A stretch of 64,000 bases of DNA from Trinickia dinghuensis (GCF_003367175.1 NZ_QRGA01000006.1:494678-558677); one strand, 5' to 3'; shown: positions 55,217 through 64,000, counted from the first letter of the stretch. The notes: generated from the letters alone by a model not told the origin. Numbers and translations are program-made.

Positions 55217-55411
55217 GTGCCCAAAGCTTCTCGTCAGGATCCTTCTCACGACGATCCTCGTCCCACACCGCCCGAGCGTCCAACGCAAGACGAGTGCTGT
55301 CATAGCGGCTGCTCGCCTTGTGTCTTCGATCTCTATGAAGAAGCGCTCGAGCGGTACGAAGCGGCGCTCGCCGCGTGGGAAAAACGTCAGGCTGCGCGCA
55401 AGGCGCGTTGA
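55217..55411 (+). CDS. Small oxidoreductase-like domain protein
   Basis: A 64-residue protein. PPERPTQDECCHSGCSPCVFDLYEE is the Cys-rich oxidoreductase-like N-terminal domain (PF09791), with CC, C and C as likely metal or redox ligands. It starts with GTG. A charged helix follows. Function unknown. Confidence 0.75.
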   Translation: MPKASRQDPSHDDPRPTPPERPTQDECCHSGCSPCVFDLYEEALERYEAALAAWEKRQAARKAR

Positions 55412-55432
55412 CGATCGGCACGAAATCCGCCC

Positions 55433-55813
55433 ATGCCCTCGACTATTCGCAACTCGCTCGCCTGGATCCTAGATGCGTTCGAACGCGATCCGACCTATGT
55501 TCATAAGCGGATGTTCAGCTCCGACGCCGCCTATATCGATGGACGCCTGTGCATTACCGTAGGCGATCGCGACGAACCCTGGAACGGGATGCTCGTTTGC
55601 ACGTCGCAAGACCATCACGCGTCGCTGATGGCGGAGATGCCCGCACTGCAGCCGCATCCGGTGCTAGGCAAGTGGCTGTATGTTTCGCAAAGCGACCCGG
55701 CGTTCGAATCGGTCATAGAGCGTGTCGTTTCGCTCGTGCTTGCCCGCGATCCGCGAATCGGCGTAGAGCCTAAGCCTAAGCGAAGCCGCAAAGCGGCGTT
55801 ACCGAAAGCCTGA
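55433..55813 (+). CDS. Small conserved-looking protein of unknown function
   Basis: A 126-residue cytoplasmic protein. MFSSDAAYIDGRLCITVGDRDEPWNGMLV and VLGKWLYVSQSDPAFE look like a TfoX/YjbR-type fold, but I am not sure. A basic tail (KPKRSRKAALPKA) ends it. It starts 21 bases after the Cys-rich protein and may be co-transcribed with it. Confidence 0.6.
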   Translation: MPSTIRNSLAWILDAFERDPTYVHKRMFSSDAAYIDGRLCITVGDRDEPWNGMLVCTSQDHHASLMAEMPALQPHPVLGKWLYVSQSDPAFESVIERVVSLVLARDPRIGVEPKPKRSRKAALPKA

Positions 55814-56011
55814 CGTTCGAGCATCGTGGGGTTCTTCCGCGGCCAGCGTAAGCCAAACGACGCAAAGCGCCGGCTTCATCACGAGGTGAGAGGGATGCCT
55901 TTCGTGATCGGAGCGCAGAATCGTGACGCCGTCGATGGCGGTCACGAACGGACTTTCGCCGGTTTGCTGCTCGGTGTAGCGCTTGACGCCTTCTATTAAA
56001 GCATTGGTCAT
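55799..56011 (-). pseudogene. Truncated AraC-type regulator, N-terminal part only
   Basis: From ATG 56011: TNALIEGVKRYTEQQTGE, PFVTAIDGVTILRSDHE and MKPALCVV are the first strands of an AraC_N cupin domain as in the regulator at 45420. The remaining cupin and both HTH motifs are missing; the frame ends in unrelated residues. Confidence 0.6.
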
Positions 56012-56197
56012 AGATACCCCATGCGGTCTTGGCGTCATGTTACTGCGTCTCTCGGCCGATCGTCCGCGGCCGCTACCAATGGGCTCGGCCGCAAGCCGAA
56101 ATGAATTGCCCCCTTTAGGATTAACACCTGCCCGTCTTTTATACTTCGCTCAACAGCCAGACCGCCATCGGCTACCTTCCCACAAATATCGCTCGCT

Positions 56198-56845
56198 ATG
56201 AAAATCAGGACCGGCACCGTCCTCGAGATCGTCGTCAACCTCTTTCTGCCCTGGCTGGTCTATCGCCTGGCGCTGCCCCATCTCGGCTCGCTCGGCGCGC
56301 TCTATGCCTCCGCCGCGCCACCGCTCGCGTGGAGCCTCCTCGAATTCGCCAAGGTGCGCCGTGTCGATGCGCTCAGCGTCCTCGTGTTGCTGGGGATCGC
56401 GCTGTCGATCTTGTTGATGGCGGTTGGCGGGAGTCCACGGATTTTGCTCGTTCGCGAATCGCTCGTATCAGGGCTAATCGGCGTCGCGTTCCTGCTCTCG
56501 CTGCTGCGCGAGCGGCCACTCGTCTTTTATCTTGCTCGCGCGACCCTCGCACGCCAGCAGGCAGACGGCGGCGACCGCTTCGAGACGGTTTGGCGCGAGC
56601 GGCCTCTCCTTCGCGCGAACCTGCGGATGATGACTGCTGCGTGGGGCGCGGCGCTGACAGCGGAGACGTTGCTCCGCTGCTGGCTCGCATGGCACTGGCC
56701 CGTCGAAAGATCGCTCGCCGTGCTGCCGATCGTCAGCTACGGGATTTACGGAGTGCTGATGGTTTGGACGCTTTGGATGCAAAAACGCATGAAGGCGCGG
56801 GAACGGGCGGCGCAACAGGACGCGGCGGCACCGACTCGGTTCTAG
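56198..56845 (+). CDS. VC0807-family integral membrane protein
   Basis: A 215-residue protein with about six hydrophobic segments. FLPWLVYRLALPHLGSLGALYASAAPPLAWSLLEF and LGIALSILLMAVGGSPRILLVRESLVSGLIG resemble the VC0807/DUF3159-type membrane proteins. A basic, Ala-rich tail is cytoplasmic. No known substrate. Confidence 0.65.
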   Translation: MKIRTGTVLEIVVNLFLPWLVYRLALPHLGSLGALYASAAPPLAWSLLEFAKVRRVDALSVLVLLGIALSILLMAVGGSPRILLVRESLVSGLIGVAFLLSLLRERPLVFYLARATLARQQADGGDRFETVWRERPLLRANLRMMTAAWGAALTAETLLRCWLAWHWPVERSLAVLPIVSYGIYGVLMVWTLWMQKRMKARERAAQQDAAAPTRF

Positions 56846-57031
56846 GAAGCGCCGTGAAGCAACTCGCAGAACTGCGCGAAATCGAATGATTTTCCGCAAT
56901 CTTTATTTAGCACCACTAACAAAATAACCAGCTTCCTCATCGATTGATCTCCTCACAAATTGGGGTTTTTCGCGCGCCCAGCCTGCAAACTTTCGGCGAG
57001 TTACCGTACTGTTATATCTTCGCCATCGCTG

Positions 57032-58366
57032 TTAATGGATCTGATCGGCAACGGCCCCTGATGCGTCTCCCGCACCACCGCCATGCCGTTCGTTGATCCG
57101 AATAAAGAACGTCATCAAAAACGACACCACGAGCAATGCGGCAAGAAACAATAAACCTTGAGTCGCGGTGTGCCCCGACCCTTTGATGTAGCCGATCGCA
57201 AACGGCCCGACGAAGCCGCCGAGATTGCCGACGGAATTGATGACCGCGATCGAGACGGCGGCGGTCGAACGCGTTAGAAAAAGCGTCGGCAGTGCCCAGA
57301 ACGGTGACTTGAAGGCATACAGGCCAGCAAGACTGAGACTAATCATCGCGATCGAAACATAGGGATTCGTCGTGAGCCCCGCCCCAAGCAGGGCGACGGC
57401 GGCGACCGCCAACGGAATGGCCGAATGCATGCGGCGCTCGTTGTGCCGATCGGATCGGTTCGACCACCACACCATGGCGATCGTGGAGACCACGTACGGC
57501 ATCATGGCGATCAGCCCCACCTGCGTGTGGGTAAGCGACTTCGAGAAGCTCCGGATGATCTGCGGCATCCAGTACCCAACACCGAGACTGCCGCATTGAT
57601 AGACGAAGTAGATGAACGACAAGTAGAGGACTTTCGGATTGGTTATCGCCTTGAGCGAGCCGAAGTGCTTAGCGTTCGGCCGCGCCTTCCGGTCGTTCGC
57701 GAGTTCGCCCAGCAGCCAATCGCGCTCCTCGGGCTCGAGCCACTTCGCGTCGGCCGGGCGATTCGTCAGATACGCGAAGCACATCACGCCGCCGATCAAG
57801 GCGGGCACACCTTCGAGCACCAGCATCCAGCGCCATCCGCTCCAGGCGAACCAGTGGACATGATCCATGACCCACGTGCTCAAGGGGGCACCGATGATGT
57901 ACGACACGGGAATCGCAGCGGTAAAAAGCGCAACCGTCGTCGCGAGTTCCTTGGCCCGGAACCAGTAGGTCAGATAGACGATGATGCCGGGGAAGAACCC
58001 TGCTTCGGCCACGCCGAGCAAGAAGCGCAGCACATACAGCTGAGTAGCGTTCTGCACGAACGCGGAAATCACCGAGACGATGCCCCAAGTGATCAGAATG
58101 CGGGCAATCCAAACGCGCGCGCCGAACTTGTTCAGCAGCACGTTGCTCGGCACTTCGAACAGAAAGTAGCCGATGAAGAAAATGCCGGATGCGAAGCCGA
58201 ACGCCTCGCTGCTCAGCGCCAACTCACGATTCATCTGCAGCGCGGCGTAGCCGATATTGGCCCGGTCGATATACGAAATGATGTAGAGAATGAAGACGAA
58301 CGGGATGATGCGCCAAGCGATCTTGCGTACGGTCGCTCGCTCGTCGATAGGGGTCGAAGCTTGCAT
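57032..58366 (-). CDS. MFS transporter, anion:cation symporter family
   Basis: A 444-residue protein with 12 membrane segments. IIPFVFILYIISYIDRANIGYAAL is the ACS-family first helix, and GVAEAGFFPGIIVYLTYWF the fourth-fifth region. Members import organic anions such as sugar acids, tartrate or phthalate with protons. Start 58366 removes 32 residues that overlap the lactonase gene. The lactonase upstream and divergent aconitase suggest a carboxylate or sugar acid as cargo. Confidence 0.9.
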   Translation of the reverse strand: MQASTPIDERATVRKIAWRIIPFVFILYIISYIDRANIGYAALQMNRELALSSEAFGFASGIFFIGYFLFEVPSNVLLNKFGARVWIARILITWGIVSVISAFVQNATQLYVLRFLLGVAEAGFFPGIIVYLTYWFRAKELATTVALFTAAIPVSYIIGAPLSTWVMDHVHWFAWSGWRWMLVLEGVPALIGGVMCFAYLTNRPADAKWLEPEERDWLLGELANDRKARPNAKHFGSLKAITNPKVLYLSFIYFVYQCGSLGVGYWMPQIIRSFSKSLTHTQVGLIAMMPYVVSTIAMVWWSNRSDRHNERRMHSAIPLAVAAVALLGAGLTTNPYVSIAMISLSLAGLYAFKSPFWALPTLFLTRSTAAVSIAVINSVGNLGGFVGPFAIGYIKGSGHTATQGLLFLAALLVVSFLMTFFIRINERHGGGAGDASGAVADQIH

Positions 58367-58431
58367 GCGTGTCTCCACCGAAGGGCTCGGCCTCCGGTTG
58401 CTCTGAAATGCGCTGAAATCGGTAACGGGCA

Positions 58432-59505
58432 CTACGCCTGGTGTCGCGAGAACACCATGCATACGGGACTGCCCGTCTCGACGGAAAAGCCCGTTGCCGC
58501 GATCCGGCCCGTCGTCGCATCGATCGAAAAGGCGACGATACTGTCGCTATCTTCGTTCAAGGCGTACATGAATCGGCCGTCCGGCGTGCCGGTCATGAAA
58601 CGCGGCGTGCGTCCTTGCGTCGGCTCCGCGGCCACGAACGTCAGATGACCGGTCGACTCTTCGATACGAAAAACGGCAATGCTGTCGCAGCCACGATTCG
58701 ATGCATAGACGAAGCGTCCCGCGCGATCGATTTCGATTTCCGACGCGCGGCTGTTGCCCGTGTAGGTGTCGGGCAGCGAGGACACGATCTGCAATGGAAT
58801 CAGCGCACCGTTTGTCGCCGAATAGCGATAGGCCGTCACGGTCGAATCGAGTTCGTTGACGACATAGGCGAACGCGCCGTTCGGATGGAACGCGATATGT
58901 CGCGGGCCGGCTGCTTCGCGCGACGCGACATAGGCGGGCGTGGACGGAGCCAACCGCCCGCCTTCGAAGCGGAACGAAAAGATGCGGTCCAATCCCTTGT
59001 CGGGCACGACGACGAACCTGCCACTCGGGTCGAACGGGTTGAAATGAGGCTTCGCTTGCTTCTGTTCGATGCGATGCGGGCCGATCGGGCCTTCAAGCCG
59101 AACGAGCTGGGTCACCTCCTCGAGCGAGCCGTCCGGCGCGATCGGCAGAACCGCAAGGCTAGCGCCGATATGGTTCGACACGACGATATGGCCGCCCGAC
59201 GGATCGATCGCAACGTGCACGGGATTTTTGCCCTGCGTGCTCCGGCGATTGAGAAGCGCGAGTTCGCCCGACGTCCGGTCGGCCTTGAACGCGCTGACAT
59301 CGCTCATGTCGCCATGCACGGCGTACAGGTGCCCGCCATCGGCACTCACGGCCAGAAACGACGGATTGATCAGATCTTTGACGAGCTGCACGAATTCGAG
59401 CGCACCCGTCTCGGCGTCGACGCGATAGACGGTGATGCCCTCTCCGCGAGCACTCCGCTCACGGGTGGTACGCGATCCGACATAAGCAAACAAGGCTTTC
59501 TTCAT
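58432..59505 (-). CDS. Lactonase-type seven-bladed beta-propeller protein
   Basis: A 357-residue protein of the 6-phosphogluconolactonase (YbhE/Pgl2) and muconate cycloisomerase propeller family. Repeats are visible as FAYVGSRTT, AVSADGGHLYAV, HIVVSNHIGA, GRFVVVPDKG, RFVYASNRG and RFMYALNED. No clear signal peptide at the chosen start (59505), so it is probably cytoplasmic. It would open a sugar or carboxylate lactone before further breakdown. It is the first gene of an operon with the MFS gene and divergent from acnA. Confidence 0.85.
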   Translation of the reverse strand: MKKALFAYVGSRTTRERSARGEGITVYRVDAETGALEFVQLVKDLINPSFLAVSADGGHLYAVHGDMSDVSAFKADRTSGELALLNRRSTQGKNPVHVAIDPSGGHIVVSNHIGASLAVLPIAPDGSLEEVTQLVRLEGPIGPHRIEQKQAKPHFNPFDPSGRFVVVPDKGLDRIFSFRFEGGRLAPSTPAYVASREAAGPRHIAFHPNGAFAYVVNELDSTVTAYRYSATNGALIPLQIVSSLPDTYTGNSRASEIEIDRAGRFVYASNRGCDSIAVFRIEESTGHLTFVAAEPTQGRTPRFMTGTPDGRFMYALNEDSDSIVAFSIDATTGRIAATGFSVETGSPVCMVFSRHQA

Positions 59506-59548
59506 CTGAATCTTAGTAAGGCAAGTCATCTTTGGGGTTTGCACTAGA

Positions 59549-59574
59549 TTGCATTTGTACGTTAAAAAATGCAA
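59549..59574 (+). promoter_or_regulatory. Perfect inverted repeat in the lactonase/acnA divergent promoter
   Basis: TTGCATTT, ten bases, AAATGCAA lies 10 bases before the acnA ATG and 43 bases before the lactonase start. An 8-base perfect repeat in an AT-rich divergent promoter is a likely operator for the GntR protein encoded at 62245. Confidence 0.55.
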
Positions 59575-59584
59575 CAATGCAGTC

Positions 59585-62209
59585 ATGGAAAACACTTATC
59601 TCCTCAGCGAAGCCCGGTTCGACGTCGACGGCAAGTCCTATCGCTACGTCGATCTACCCGGTTTGTTCGGCGGCAAATTGCGTGAACTGCCCGTCGTGCT
59701 GCGCCTGTTGCTCGAAAACGTCATCCGCAATACGGAAGGCGGCGAGCGCGAGCAAGCGGTGAACGGGCTCTTCGAATGGATCGAACGCGCCACCAGTGAA
59801 GTCGAGATTGCATTTCAGCCCAACCGGGTGCTGATGCACGACACGACGAGCACGCCCGCGCTCGTCGACATCGCCGGCATGCGCGACGCACTCGCCGAAG
59901 CCGGGGCGAACCCTGCGTCGCTCAATCCGGTGCTGCCGGTCGATTCGTCGGTCGATCACTCGCTGGCCGTCGAATATTTCGCGCAGGCGGATGCCGCATC
60001 GTCGAACCTGAAGCTGGAGCTGCGCCGCAACGCGGAGCGCTACCGGTTTCTGCGCTGGGCGTCGAAGGCGCTCAAGGGCGTTCGTATTCATCCCCCGGGC
60101 ACCGGGATCATGCATACGATCAACCTCGAGCAATTGGCCACGGTGGTCACGACCGCCGAGCGCGAGGGCGAACTCTGGGCCGTCCCCGATACGCTGATCG
60201 GCACCGACAGCCATACGCCGATGATCAACGGCATCGGCGTGCTCGGCTGGGGCGTGGGGGGACTCGAAGCGCAAACGGTCATGTTCGGCATGCCGGTGAT
60301 GCAGCGCATTCCCGACGTGATCGGCGTGCGCTTGACGGGCGCGATGTGGCCAGGCGTGCTCGCCACCGATCTCGCGCTGACCGTGACGCAGCGGCTGCGC
60401 GCGATCGGCGTCTCGGGCGAGTTCGTCGAGTTCTTCGGCCCCGGCGTGGCCACGCTCAGTGCGGGCGATCGGGCCGTCGTCGCCAACATGGCGCCCGAGT
60501 ACGGCGCATCGACTGGGTACTTCCCGGTCGATCGGCGGACGCTCGATTACCTACGCGCGACGAATCGTTCCGAGCAATCGATCCGGCTCGTCGAATCGTT
60601 CATGCAACGGACGGGCCTCTGGTTCGATCCCGATGCCACGCCGCGCTATACGCGCACGATCGATATCGACTTGGGCGCGATCGGCATGCACATTGCCGGG
60701 CCGCGGCGTCCGCAAGACTTGCTGAGCTATACCGAGACCTCGTCGGTCCTCTCGAAGCTCGACTTTCATCCGGCTCAGCCTGATCCGCTGATGCCGAAGC
60801 ACCCCGTCGCGATCGCCGCGATCACGAGCTGCACGAACACGTCGGATCCCGCACTGCTGATCGCCGCCGGCCTGCTTGCGCGCAAAGCGCGCGCGTTGAG
60901 CCTCACGGTACCGCCGTGGGTCAAGACGTCGCTCGGCCCGGGTTCGCCCGCCGCCGCGTCCTATTTGGAACGAGCCGATCTGATCGACGATCTGTCGGCC
61001 GTCGGCTTCGACATCGTCGGCTATGGCTGCACGACCTGCATTGGCAACTCGGGGCCGCTGACCGAGCCGATTCGCTCAGCGCTCGCGAACAAGCGCGTCT
61101 ATCCGGTCGCCATGCTGTCGGGCAATCGCAATTTCCCCGGGCGGATTCATCCGGAACTCGATCTCGGCTTCATCATGTCGCCGCCGCTCGTCATTGCGTT
61201 CGCGCTCGCGGGAAACGCCGAGATCGATCTCGGCCGCGATCCTATTCAGCGCACGTCCGACGGCAAGCCTGTATATCTGCGGGACTTGTGGCCGAGCCGC
61301 GAAGAGGTAGCCGAACTCGTCACGGCGGCCGCCGACCCGAGCGATTATCCGCGCGCGTTCGCGCTCGCGAGCAAGAACCCGGCATGGCACGATCTCGATG
61401 CGCCCGACACCGCGCGCTTCCCCTGGGACTCGGCATCGACCGCATTGCGCCGGCCGCCGTTCGCTTCCACTTCCGAAGGCAGCCAGCTAGGCAATTACAC
61501 TGCGTATCCACTCCTGGTGCTCGGCGACGATGTCACGACGGATCACATCTCACCGGCCAGCGCGATACCGAAGGACAGCTTCGTCGCCGACTTCCTCGTC
61601 TCGCGCGGCGACGACCGGAACGATCTCAACGTCTTCGCCTCGCGGCGCGGCAACTGGGAAGTCATGGTGAGAGCAGCCTTCTTCAACAGAACGCTGATCA
61701 ACCGCTTGGCCGCGAACATGCCGGTTGCCCATACGCTGCACGTGCCGAGTGGCGACGTGATGCCGATTTTCGAAGCGGCCGAGCGCTATCGGCACGACGG
61801 CGATTCGGTCGTATTGGTCGCAGGCGAACGCTACGGAACGGGGTCGTCGCGCGATTGGGCCGCCAAGGGGCAACGCTTGCTCGGCATTCGCGCCGTGCTG
61901 GCGGTCAGTTTCGAACGCATTCATCGGTCGAACCTGATTGGAATGGGCATCTTGCCGATACGCTTCACGGGCGGCGCCAATCCGGACACGCTGCAACTGC
62001 GCCCCGGTGATAAGCTCGAAATCGACGCGCCGGCTGCTATGCTGTCGCCTCGCTGCGGCGTGCCCGTGCGGATCGTCCGCGCGAACGGCGACGAGCAGCG
62101 CATCGAAGCGACCGCGGCCGTGGAAACGCGCCTCGAATGCGATCTTTTGCGTTCAGGCGGCGTCATCCCGCTGATATTGCAAAATTGTTTGGCGACGCGC
62201 GAAGCGTAG
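59585..62209 (+). CDS. acnA: Aconitate hydratase, AcnA type
   Basis: An 874-residue [4Fe-4S] enzyme that isomerises citrate and isocitrate via cis-aconitate. Cluster Cys are in ITSCTNTSDP and GYGCTTCIGNSGP. The swivel domain has GSSRDWAAKG. GTDSHTPMINGIGVLGWGVGG and ISPASAIPK are typical of AcnA/IRP-type enzymes. The start at 59585 follows the inverted repeat. Beside a transporter and a GntR regulator it may be a pathway-specific copy rather than the main TCA enzyme. Confidence 0.93.
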   Translation: MENTYLLSEARFDVDGKSYRYVDLPGLFGGKLRELPVVLRLLLENVIRNTEGGEREQAVNGLFEWIERATSEVEIAFQPNRVLMHDTTSTPALVDIAGMRDALAEAGANPASLNPVLPVDSSVDHSLAVEYFAQADAASSNLKLELRRNAERYRFLRWASKALKGVRIHPPGTGIMHTINLEQLATVVTTAEREGELWAVPDTLIGTDSHTPMINGIGVLGWGVGGLEAQTVMFGMPVMQRIPDVIGVRLTGAMWPGVLATDLALTVTQRLRAIGVSGEFVEFFGPGVATLSAGDRAVVANMAPEYGASTGYFPVDRRTLDYLRATNRSEQSIRLVESFMQRTGLWFDPDATPRYTRTIDIDLGAIGMHIAGPRRPQDLLSYTETSSVLSKLDFHPAQPDPLMPKHPVAIAAITSCTNTSDPALLIAAGLLARKARALSLTVPPWVKTSLGPGSPAAASYLERADLIDDLSAVGFDIVGYGCTTCIGNSGPLTEPIRSALANKRVYPVAMLSGNRNFPGRIHPELDLGFIMSPPLVIAFALAGNAEIDLGRDPIQRTSDGKPVYLRDLWPSREEVAELVTAAADPSDYPRAFALASKNPAWHDLDAPDTARFPWDSASTALRRPPFASTSEGSQLGNYTAYPLLVLGDDVTTDHISPASAIPKDSFVADFLVSRGDDRNDLNVFASRRGNWEVMVRAAFFNRTLINRLAANMPVAHTLHVPSGDVMPIFEAAERYRHDGDSVVLVAGERYGTGSSRDWAAKGQRLLGIRAVLAVSFERIHRSNLIGMGILPIRFTGGANPDTLQLRPGDKLEIDAPAAMLSPRCGVPVRIVRANGDEQRIEATAAVETRLECDLLRSGGVIPLILQNCLATREA

Positions 62210-62244
62210 AACGAACCCGCTGCGTCGCACTGAAGGCATCCTCC

Positions 62245-63138
62245 ATGATCGATCGATCCATTGCGACCCAGATTGTCGAACTGATCAAGACGGAAGGGCT
62301 CGAAATCGGCCAGCATCTGCCCGCGCAGATGCTGGCCGACCGCCTGCGCGTTTCGCGTTCGCCCGTGAACGAGGCGCTGGCGCTGCTGCATGAAAAGGGC
62401 GTCCTGACGCGGGAAAAGAACCGCGGCTTCTTCGTGGCGAAGCCGGTCGTCGAGCCGCTTTCGGAAGTCGTGTCCGAGTTGGGTCTCGCCGAAACGGATC
62501 TCGTGACGAGCGTGTATTTCCAGATCGCGGATGATCGGTTGAAGAACGCACTGCCGGACGAGTTCTCGGAGCAGTTGATTCGCAACCGCTACGCTTTGAC
62601 GAGCGCGCAGTTGACCGCCGTGCTCGGGCGTATCGCCCAGGAAGGCTGGGCGGAGCGAAAGCCCGGCTACGGCTGGCAGTTTTCGCCGATGCTGACGACG
62701 CCCGACAGTCTGCTGAAGTCGTACCGGCTGCGTCTTGCGCTCGAGCCGGCGGCATTGCTGGAACCCGGCTATCGTCTCGAGCGCAAGACGCTCGAACGTT
62801 GCCGCGACGTCGAAAAACATCTGCTCGCGGGCGGCATCGAAACGGACACGGCCGATCAGCTGCACGAGCGCGGCGTGCGCTTTCACGAATCGCTCGTCGA
62901 AGCATCGGGGAACAGCTTTTTCATCGATACGATCAAACGCGTGAACCGCGTGCGGCGTCTGCTGTCGTACCGTTCGATGCAGCATCGAGAACGGTACGCC
63001 GAACACGCCAAGCAGCATCTGCACGTGCTCGAGCTGCTCGAAAGCGAGCGAAACGAAGAAGCCTCGGTGGCGATGCGCGAGCACTTGCTGCATACGCTCG
63101 ACGCGCTGTCGCAAATCAGAGAGATTCTCGAACCTTGA
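62245..63138 (+). CDS. GntR-family regulator with two winged-helix regions
   Basis: A 297-residue regulator. The first winged helix (about 1-68) holds HLPAQMLADRLRVSRSPVNEALALLHEKGVL; a second similar unit (about 90-155) holds YALTSAQLTAVLGRIAQEGWAERKPGYGW. A helical FCD-type effector domain follows (from about 160: SYRLRLALEPAALLEP, LHERGVRFHESLVEASGN). One HTH is normal, so the duplication is unusual. It starts 35 bases after acnA and probably controls the lactonase/acnA promoter. Confidence 0.85.
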   Translation: MIDRSIATQIVELIKTEGLEIGQHLPAQMLADRLRVSRSPVNEALALLHEKGVLTREKNRGFFVAKPVVEPLSEVVSELGLAETDLVTSVYFQIADDRLKNALPDEFSEQLIRNRYALTSAQLTAVLGRIAQEGWAERKPGYGWQFSPMLTTPDSLLKSYRLRLALEPAALLEPGYRLERKTLERCRDVEKHLLAGGIETDTADQLHERGVRFHESLVEASGNSFFIDTIKRVNRVRRLLSYRSMQHRERYAEHAKQHLHVLELLESERNEEASVAMREHLLHTLDALSQIREILEP

Positions 63139-63179
63139 CGCCGCGCGAACCACGCGGCCGCAACTTTGCCCTCACGCCC

Positions 63180-63914
63180 ATGAAAATCGATCCGTCCATC
63201 GTTACCGCGCTCACCCCTACCGGCAAGCTGCGAGCGTCGATCAATCTCGGCAATCCGATTCTCGCGAACAAGAACGCCGAGACCGGCGAGCCGTTCGGCG
63301 TTTCGATCGATCTGGCTCGAGCTTTCGCGAAACGGCTCGACGTCGAACTCGAGCTCGTCGCTTTCGATACAGCGGGCAAGTCCGTCGAGGCGGTCAGCGA
63401 CGAGCGGGCGGATTTCGGCTTCTTCGCGATCGATCCGCTGCGCGGGGAGAAGATAGAGTTCACGGCACCCTACGTGTTGATCGAGGGTTTCTACCTCGTA
63501 AGAAACGACTCGCCCGTCAAAACGAACGCCGACGTCGATCAACCGCACAACCGAGTTTCCGTTGGCAAGGGCAGCGCGTACGACCTGTTTCTCACACGCG
63601 AACTGAAAGCGGCGCAGATCGTCCGCGCCCCTTCGTCGCCAACGGTCGTTCAAACGTTCCTCGAACAGAACTTGGAAGTGGCGGCGGGCGTCAAGCAACA
63701 ACTCGAAGCCGATGCGCGAAAGACCGCCGGGCTCCGGTTGCTCGACGAGCGCTTCATGGTGATCCGGCAAGCGATGGGCACGCCGAAGAGCCGCGGCCCG
63801 GGTGCGGCCGCGGTGCTCGGCGCCTTCGTCGAAGAAATGAAAGCGTCCGGGTTCGTCGCGGACGCACTGAACCGGCATGGCATTGCCGGTGCTTCGGTCG
63901 CCCCGAAAGGCTGA
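63180..63914 (+). CDS. Family 3 solute-binding-like protein without signal peptide
   Basis: A 244-residue protein with the amino-acid-type binding fold: GKLRASINLGNPI, GEPFGVSIDLARAFAKRL and ADFGFFAIDPLRGEKIEFTAPY are classic. The N-terminus is hydrophilic, and I find no signal peptide or upstream start that adds one, so it should stay in the cytoplasm. It may be a cytoplasmic enzyme or sensor built on this fold, or a truncated binding protein. It follows the GntR gene by 41 bases and belongs to the acnA operon. Confidence 0.75.
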   Translation: MKIDPSIVTALTPTGKLRASINLGNPILANKNAETGEPFGVSIDLARAFAKRLDVELELVAFDTAGKSVEAVSDERADFGFFAIDPLRGEKIEFTAPYVLIEGFYLVRNDSPVKTNADVDQPHNRVSVGKGSAYDLFLTRELKAAQIVRAPSSPTVVQTFLEQNLEVAAGVKQQLEADARKTAGLRLLDERFMVIRQAMGTPKSRGPGAAAVLGAFVEEMKASGFVADALNRHGIAGASVAPKG

Positions 63915-64000
63915 TATGACTCCCGGTGTCAATGGGGATCGGTTTTTCGGTTTCTCTGGTTCAGATTGCTGGAATTTCCTGAGGGCGACGTAGCAGTAAA

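Noticed and set aside
61921..63153. A 410-codon minus-strand frame over acnA and the GntR gene
   Set aside because: It is antisense to two well-supported genes and has no recognisable domain.

Overview
The window is GC-rich (roughly 60-63 percent by eye), densely coded DNA with ATGA/GTGA start-stop overlaps and strong Shine-Dalgarno sites. The gene families (Tat-exported class A beta-lactamase, PpnP, YceH, a second IF-1 of about 89 residues, stand-alone HisC, a second TrpS, PPK2) point to a betaproteobacterium of the order Burkholderiales, probably Burkholderiaceae of the Paraburkholderia/Trinickia kind. The genus is inference. No rRNA, tRNA, CRISPR array or intact transposase gene was seen.

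Layout. 1-5.6 kb: end of an upstream gene, glycolipid-binding-like protein, lipoprotein serine hydrolase, a class A beta-lactamase translationally coupled to an OafA-type acyltransferase, a YaiI-family protein and a secreted protein of unknown function. 5.9-12.4 kb: HAD phosphatase, then an accessory block: a divergent carbamoyltransferase behind a copied start region, a 786-residue TPR protein, a PcfJ-like protein and a DUF1266 protein, closed by an IS200/IS605 end relic and a fragment of a GLUG-repeat surface protein. 12.4-16.8 kb: PPK2, a lipoprotein, and a divergent AraC regulator/NmrA-like pair. 16.8-25.8 kb: a beta-galactoside uptake and hydrolysis unit (MFS exporter, GH42 beta-galactosidase, CUT1 ABC transporter) with a divergent LacI regulator; LacI-type palindromes lie at both ends of the unit. 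26.1-30.3 kb: an RsbR-RsbS-RsbT-RsbX stressosome-type operon ending in a histidine kinase, with a convergent RsbT/RsbW-like kinase. 30.5-32.3 kb: a decayed toxin-like locus with a probable immunity gene, followed by gene relics. 32.3-42.2 kb: single genes and small divergent regulator/enzyme pairs (J-domain protein, DUF4087, cupin plus CMD with LysR, hydrolase, VOC, M3 peptidase, NADP reductase with HxlR, ppnP, yceH).

42.2-50.2 kb holds the most striking regulation: hisC is preceded by a histidine-rich leader peptide, antiterminator and terminator, and 5 kb away trpS is preceded by a Trp-Trp leader peptide and terminator. Both look like complete ribosome-mediated transcription attenuators, and both leader ORFs start almost at the inferred transcription start. 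Between them are a DsbA-like protein, an SDR/AraC pair, an XRE/CMD pair, a cold-shock protein and a second infA.

50.3-64 kb: FlxA-like protein, lipase-chaperone-like protein, GH28 polygalacturonase, DUF1330, alanine dehydrogenase, small proteins, an AraC relic, then a carboxylate-type cluster (ACS-family MFS plus lactonase, divergent from aconitase, GntR and a solute-binding-like protein) with a perfect inverted repeat in the divergent promoter.
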